NCBI GenBank assembly: GCA_905372445.1
Contig: CAJPPF010000033.1
Coordinates: 1 to 17,911, forward strand
Length of the DNA stretch: 17,911 nt
DNA from: an uncultured Prevotella sp.
GTDB taxonomy: Bacteria > Bacteroidota > Bacteroidia > Bacteroidales > Bacteroidaceae
Direction of reading: 5' to 3'
Positions 15,301 to 17,911 of this stretch are shown here, piece after piece; the stretch's first letter is position 1; every line of letters starts with the position of its first letter. Position numbers and translations under genes: made by a program. The notes below the pieces were generated by a model that worked only from the letters and a program-made list of their open reading frames with translations, did not search any database and was not told the DNA's origin.

Positions 15301-17016
15301 ATCGCTTTGGAACTTCACGTTAAGACGGAACTTCTCCTTCGGCAATGTGCCGCCACGGGAGAGGCTGTAGACGTTTTTCATCATCAGTCGCCAGTTGCCC
15401 TGACGTGGGTTGTTTGAAGTATTTTTGAGCGACTTGACAAAAAGCGCCCTGCTGACGTCAGTAATGTCCGACGAGAACTCGCCGACCTGATACGTCACAC
15501 CGTCGGAAGTGTACTCGAAAGCAACAGCAAGAACCTGATCGGTGCGCAGTGTGGTGTTCAATGTGATGTAACCGAGGGCGCTGTTCACCGAATATTCCGA
15601 AGAACTAAGCAGGCGAGCCTTGGCAAGTTTCTCGTAGTCGCTGCCGCCCTCAAAACCTGGTATACCATCCAGCACAGTGGATGTCTGGTCCATGTTTCGT
15701 GCATCGGCATAGGTCGTTGTCATCTGAACATACTCGTCGTTAGCCTGGTTTGAAGGCACACGCGATGCAGTGCGGTTCCATATTGAGTTAGAAATCTTCT
15801 CCGGTTCGCCGAGGTCGGTCAGCGCAATGATATTTCTCGTGTTCGATGTAGTACCCGTTGTGTTAGTAACCCACACCTCCACACGGTTGATTTTCACTCC
15901 CGTCATGAGGTTCGGCAGTGTTCGCATACCTGCGTCATAACGGTCGTGGAAGTAATGCGAGAGGAAGAAATGGCGGTTCTCGTCGTAGGCGGTGACATCA
16001 AACTCATACGATGTCAGCTGTGTTCCTCCCTGAGAAGAGACACTCTTTGAGGTCGACTTCTTCTGAGATACAACCGTCTGAAGCTTGAGTTTACCGAACT
16101 GCCAGTCGGTTCGTAGACCGAAGAGCGATGATGCGCCACGTACTAAAGATGAGTTTGACGGAAAACTGACATTGCCCGCCTCGACAAGTTTTATTATCTC
16201 GTCTTCCTTACCGTCGTACTTCAACTTCATATTCTGAGCGTCATAGTCGAATGTGGCGTCAGTGTTGTAGTTGAGATTCATGTTCACCTTGTCGCCCACC
16301 TTGGCGCTCATGTTCATGTTTATCTTCTCGTCAAAGTCGATGGTGGTAATCTTTCTGCGTTTGATAGGTAGCGACGGATTCTGTGTGTTCTTCATTGTAG
16401 CGCCGAACTTAAGCTCTGCCGTACCCTGTGTTGTCACGCGGACACCACCAGGACCGAATATCTTCTCGGCAGGACCAAGGTCGAAGTGCATATCAGCAAA
16501 GTCGAATTTGTCCTTTCCCTTTGCTTCGAACATTGCGTCATTCTTTGCGCGGAACATGTTGTTGAGCAGTTGTTTCTCGCTCCACTTCATGTATTCCTCG
16601 TAGGTCATTGCCACCGGCGTCTGCACATAAGTGCCCCCCATGCGGTTGCCAAAGAGATAATACCCGAGGGTATCGTTGTACTCTACCTGTTGTTTTATGT
16701 TGTCAGGACGCTTAAGGTCAGTGGCATTCTGTCCGAGGTCCCCGGTGGTTACAGGCATTGTGCGCTGCACCCTCCAACGAGGGTTAAGCAAAGAGTCGGG
16801 TATAGAATCCTCAGAGTCAACTATCGCCTGCTCCAAAATCTCCATTCTCTTCTTCTGCTCGTCTTTCTTCTCTTCAGCCTGTGTTGCGCGTTGCTGATCT
16901 GCTGTCTGACGGCGGTTGCGGCTTCTGTCATCCTGAGGCAAGGACATAGCTAATGCTGCAATGCTCAGAACGAACATTGCAAACATTGTCATATGTACCT
17001 TGTCTCGCAGTCTCAT
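9391..17016 (-). CDS. sprA: SprA/Sov, type IX secretion outer-membrane translocon
   Basis: The giant beta-barrel through which the type IX secretion system exports folded proteins across the outer membrane; called SprA in Flavobacterium and Sov in Porphyromonas. The 2541 residues match the family size (about 2400-2500). A signal peptide covers roughly 1-23 (hydrophobic MTMFAMFVLSIAALA), followed by a charged, Gln/Lys/Arg-rich linker. The rest is rich in amphipathic strand-like segments and Asn/Ser/Tyr turns, with SprA-type stretches such as DKVNMNLNYNTDATFDYDAQ near 240, and ends in GLSLKFSLRR, a strand-like outer-membrane terminus. A Lys/Pro-rich stretch near 1965-2000 and a Gly/Ser/Asn-rich loop near 2420-2450 are probably exposed linkers. 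No type IX sorting tail is present, as expected for the channel itself. It starts 13 nt after ruvA with no promoter between, so the two are likely co-transcribed. The frame is unbroken for 7.6 kb. Confidence 0.95.
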   Translation of the reverse strand: MRLRDKVHMTMFAMFVLSIAALAMSLPQDDRSRNRRQTADQQRATQAEEKKDEQKKRMEILEQAIVDSEDSIPDSLLNPRWRVQRTMPVTTGDLGQNATDLKRPDNIKQQVEYNDTLGYYLFGNRMGGTYVQTPVAMTYEEYMKWSEKQLLNNMFRAKNDAMFEAKGKDKFDFADMHFDLGPAEKIFGPGGVRVTTQGTAELKFGATMKNTQNPSLPIKRRKITTIDFDEKINMNMSAKVGDKVNMNLNYNTDATFDYDAQNMKLKYDGKEDEIIKLVEAGNVSFPSNSSLVRGASSLFGLRTDWQFGKLKLQTVVSQKKSTSKSVSSQGGTQLTSYEFDVTAYDENRHFFLSHYFHDRYDAGMRTLPNLMTGVKINRVEVWVTNTTGTTSNTRNIIALTDLGEPEKISNSIWNRTASRVPSNQANDEYVQMTTTYADARNMDQTSTVLDGIPGFEGGSDYEKLAKARLLSSSEYSVNSALGYITLNTTLRTDQVLAVAFEYTSDGVTYQVGEFSSDITDVSRALFVKSLKNTSNNPRQGNWRLMMKNVYSLSRGGTLPKEKFRLNVKFQSDTTGVYLSYIPEEQVKNMTLIKLLGADRLDNNQRAHSNGYFDYVEGYTVRGGNVFFPSAEPFGQYLYNALVAKGVPAEKAQKYAYTELYDSTKTVAKQIAEKAKFILQGQYKGSSDNVISVGAQNIPQGSVVVTAGGVTLTEGSDYSVDYSAGEVTILNQSIIDAGTNVNVSLESNTDYAQTRKTMFGLNWQYDFSKNFQMSGTLQHISEQALTTKVNMGSEPLNNTIWGVNLNWKKESQWLTNVLDAIPFLHVTQPSNISLQAEFAQLIAGQSRGTQDNASYLDDFENTKSTIDMLTPSSWVLSSVPSMFKESEDKTTLRSGFNRSLLAWYTIDPLFTRRSSSLTPSHIKSDLNQLSNHYIREVYTRELYPNRNQASYSGATSTLPVLNLAYYPNERGPYNFNPDLNNDGTLNNPTAHWGGMMRRLDQSDFETANVEYIEFWMLDPFIYSRKDGTAARHGGELYFNLGEISEDILHDGKKFYESGLPVDNSSDYSFTQWGKVPVQATETYSFATTDGSRGRQDVGLNGLTNEEERNFNSYRDFLSQIQGKVSAAVWDSIYNDPANDDYHYFRGTDFDQMQASILRRYKRINNPQGNSPDTRNRTENYDTSYKATPDVEDINQDYTLNEYEKYYQYHVSIRPEDFVVGQNYIVDKRETTPKLRNGNTEEATWYQFRIPVDNWETKVGSIADFTSIRFMRMFMTGFEQPIILRFGSLDLVRGEWRVYEQNLDNSSGTGRMDVSAVNIEENNDKTPVNYTLPPGIRRAQDPTQPQLVESNEQALSMRVTNLSNGQSKCVYKNTTVDMRQYKRIQLFVHANAMDPDVTNLKDNQLALFVRLGSDYKSNYYEYEIPLTLTPAGRYDQYSLQASRAVWPEENMLNVALKVFTGLKKKRNKQKTIGAASYNQVYSEYDEEHPNNKISIMGNPTLGEVKTMIIGVRNKSDEPKSGEVWVNELRLLEYDNSGGWAAQGNLNVQLSDFGTVNAQGRYMSHGFGGLEDGVAARAKDDRGSYSFTTSLELGKFFPDKAKVTAPLYYSIQEEHSRPKYNPLDTDMLLNDALESVDKHQRDSIESIAVTKTINKNFSLSNVRVGIANKKHPTPIDPANFSFSYSHSHKKTTGETTIYEKEDRWQGTLDYSWTPVYKPFEPFKGIKTKSKWLDIMRQFSLNWMPQNVSFGADLNRSYYELQERDLESTENSKLPLTFSQQFLMNRDFALRWDLTKNIHMNFTSATHAEIEEPYTPVNKDLYPDRYEAWKDSVWTSIKNLGTPLDYTQSFSLTVKSPLDKLPLLNWTLMDASYKSNYNWVRGSTLEDGRSLGNTISNNRDISFNGTFNLERLYNNIPFLKKVHDKFNKDTRNTRNITKPKLPKPKINNATTKAEADAQAQKKALPSNKKGFEKEITLMPDSVISVNHSRKTKRIIVSAKYPDGKAFPIKYKVRDDNTIRILNKVDSAMNVKVSVIAKEPLDEKNWYKALQFTSRMLMSVRNIRISYQNRQTLNLAGFMPMAGDAFGQRRDNGYLAPGLGFAFGTEDEEFIERARRNEWLLFNDSVATPATVSKSEDLQLTITLEPWKNFKIDLNASRSMTRAKSIQYMYVGTPTTQTGTFSMTTISIKTAFEARGNANNGYYSRAFERFCKSLPEFYSRVERQYEGAIYPAGSPLEGKPYKAENGALGKYSADVLIPAFLNTYTQMPGKGLDIFPALTKLLPNWTVKFSGISRLPWFRDHFKSVNLNHSYKSIYAIGSYSSFSTYQEFMNGLGFITDATTGMPVPNSMYNVPMVSINESFSPLIGLDFTFMNNMTLKAEYRSTRVLSLSTTSVQINETSSRDIVLGWSYKWQNFRLFGGRNHRAIKSTKKGDGQNGGNDQSRGNAGSSSGGTSARNKLNHDLNLRCDISFRQQASISRDIASMTSSASSGNSAFKMSFTADYTLSRLITMSFYFNRQTNTPLLSSNSYPTTTQDFGLSLKFSLRR

Positions 17017-17029
17017 TGCTTTTAAAATG

Positions 17030-17653
17030 CTATTTTATCATCTTCAAAGCCTGCTTCACCACCTGCTCCACGGGCAGCTCAGGGTTGTTCTTAAGAATTT
17101 CATTAACGACCTTAGCCGTAGGTGCCGGCGAGAAGCCGAGCATCGTCAGTGCCCCGACAGCTTCGTCACGCACCTCTTTATTGACAGCCGTAGTCGGTGC
17201 ATCGTTGCTTGTAGAGATATGCAAAGCATCGGTAATGCCACTCTGTACAATCTTATCCTTTAGCTCAAGAATGATGCGCTGTGCTGCCTTCGGACCAATA
17301 CCTTTGACTGATTTCAGCAATCGCTCATCACCGGAAGCAATGGCATTACACAGTTCGGCAGGCGACATGGCAGAAAGAATCATACGAGCCGTGTTGCCAC
17401 CTATACCGCTTACAGTGATAAGCATACGGTAAAGGTCACGTTCACTGCGTGTGGCAAAGCCGAAAAGCAGAAAGCCATCGTCACGACCACCTGTTGTAAG
17501 TTGTTCGTGAACATATAGTTTTACGTCCTTCTTTCCCTGAATGGCAGAGTATGTAATCAGCGAGATATACAATCCATAACCTACGCCGGCAGCCTCAACA
17601 ACAGCAAGGGCAGGGGTTAAGTCTGCCAACTCTCCCTTGATATATTCAATCAT
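17030..17653 (-). CDS. ruvA: Holliday junction branch migration protein RuvA
   Basis: Tetrameric DNA-binding subunit that holds the Holliday junction and loads the RuvB motor during recombinational repair. The 207-residue protein has the three RuvA domains: an N-terminal OB fold (1-65, starting MIEYIKGELADLTPALAVVE, with VHEQLTTGGRDDGFLLFGF), tandem helix-hairpin-helix motifs (about 70-130, with LITVSGIGGNTARMIL and SVKGIGPKAAQRIILELKDK), an acidic/polar linker (about 140-155), and the C-terminal RuvB-contacting domain (155-207, EVRDEAVGALTMLGFS). Length is normal. The ATG at 17651-17653 starts exactly at the conserved N-terminus. Its neighbour sprA lies 13 nt downstream; ruvB is not in the window. 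Confidence 0.97.
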   Translation of the reverse strand: MIEYIKGELADLTPALAVVEAAGVGYGLYISLITYSAIQGKKDVKLYVHEQLTTGGRDDGFLLFGFATRSERDLYRMLITVSGIGGNTARMILSAMSPAELCNAIASGDERLLKSVKGIGPKAAQRIILELKDKIVQSGITDALHISTSNDAPTTAVNKEVRDEAVGALTMLGFSPAPTAKVVNEILKNNPELPVEQVVKQALKMIK

Positions 17654-17668
17654 AAATAGCTATTCCAT

Positions 17669-17682
17669 TTGTATTAATACAA
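17669..17682. promoter_or_regulatory. Palindrome upstream of ruvA
   Basis: TTGTATTAATACAA is a perfect 14-bp palindrome, 15 bp before the ruvA start codon. A dimeric regulator could bind here, but no good TAnnTTTG box was found around it, so its relation to a promoter is unclear. Confidence 0.4.
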
Positions 17683-17749
17683 GTAAATAACGTAGTCAAA
17701 CTCAATTTATTGCAGTATTAAAGAAAAAAGTTGGCTTAGCATTCATAGG

Positions 17750-17911
17750 TCAAATAATATCGTTATTTACATGATAAAAAGAAATCATACGAATCATGCA
17801 CCCAAAACGCTCAATAGACCGCGGTGTCGTTTTATTATCAAAGAACAAGAGTTTTCCTACTGCTTTCGCCCGTTTGTGTGATATCTTACCAGCCTTATTA
17901 CCTTGAAGCAG
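17750..17911 (-). other. Unassigned open frame running off the right edge
   Basis: The minus strand is open for 53 codons from the window edge to a TGA at 17750-17752, about 96 nt upstream of ruvA. The translation includes KAVGKLLFFDNKTTPRSIER and ends HVNNDII. I do not recognise it. It could be the 3' end of the gene before ruvA or fortuitous. A 36-codon plus-strand frame (MHPKRSIDRG...) overlaps it, so at most one is real. Low confidence. Confidence 0.2.

Noticed and set aside
17654..17749. Bacteroidetes promoter for ruvA
   Set aside because: No TAnnTTTG box with a -33 partner could be found on the minus strand; only weak partial matches.

Overview
The window looks like chromosomal DNA of a Bacteroidales bacterium, most likely Prevotella or a close relative. 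Three things point there: a full-length SprA/Sov type IX secretion translocon, promoters of the Bacteroidetes TTTG / TAnnTTTG kind rather than -35/-10 boxes, and ribosome-binding regions without a Shine-Dalgarno sequence. No tRNA, rRNA, CRISPR array or complete mobile element was seen.

Layout, left to right. Positions 1-517 hold no convincing gene, but contain a degenerate ~22-bp direct-repeat array and one copy of a dispersed intergenic repeat. dnaG (primase) lies on the minus strand at 518-2470 with its own promoter. A terminator hairpin then separates it from a tight minus-strand operon, etfB-etfA-acyl-CoA dehydrogenase (6249 down to 2636, junctions of 2-3 nt). This operon has a good promoter and a ~170-nt leader. 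Divergent from it is dacB, a PBP4-type D-Ala-D-Ala carboxypeptidase (6582-7940, plus strand), whose promoter nearly abuts the start codon. Positions 7941-9390 form a decayed convergent intergenic region. It holds the second copy of the dispersed repeat, a terminator hairpin, a promoter with the first codons of a probable transposase, a frameshifted 3' half of an IS4-family transposase in the opposite orientation, an imperfect palindrome, and the C-terminal remnant of an AAA ATPase. Next come the very large sprA/sov gene (9391-17016, minus) and, 13 nt upstream of it, ruvA (17030-17653, minus), probably co-transcribed. The right edge (17654-17911) contains a palindrome in front of ruvA and an unassigned open frame that runs off the window.

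How the genes work together. EtfB, EtfA and the acyl-CoA dehydrogenase form one redox unit: the dehydrogenase oxidises or reduces acyl-CoA/enoyl-CoA and exchanges electrons with the flavoprotein dimer. DnaG and RuvA are housekeeping replication and recombination proteins, DacB trims peptidoglycan, and SprA is the outer-membrane channel of the type IX system. The backbone genes are ordinary. The unusual material is the repeat array at the left, the dispersed repeat pair and the mosaic of broken elements between dacB and sprA. I found no convincing new multi-gene system.
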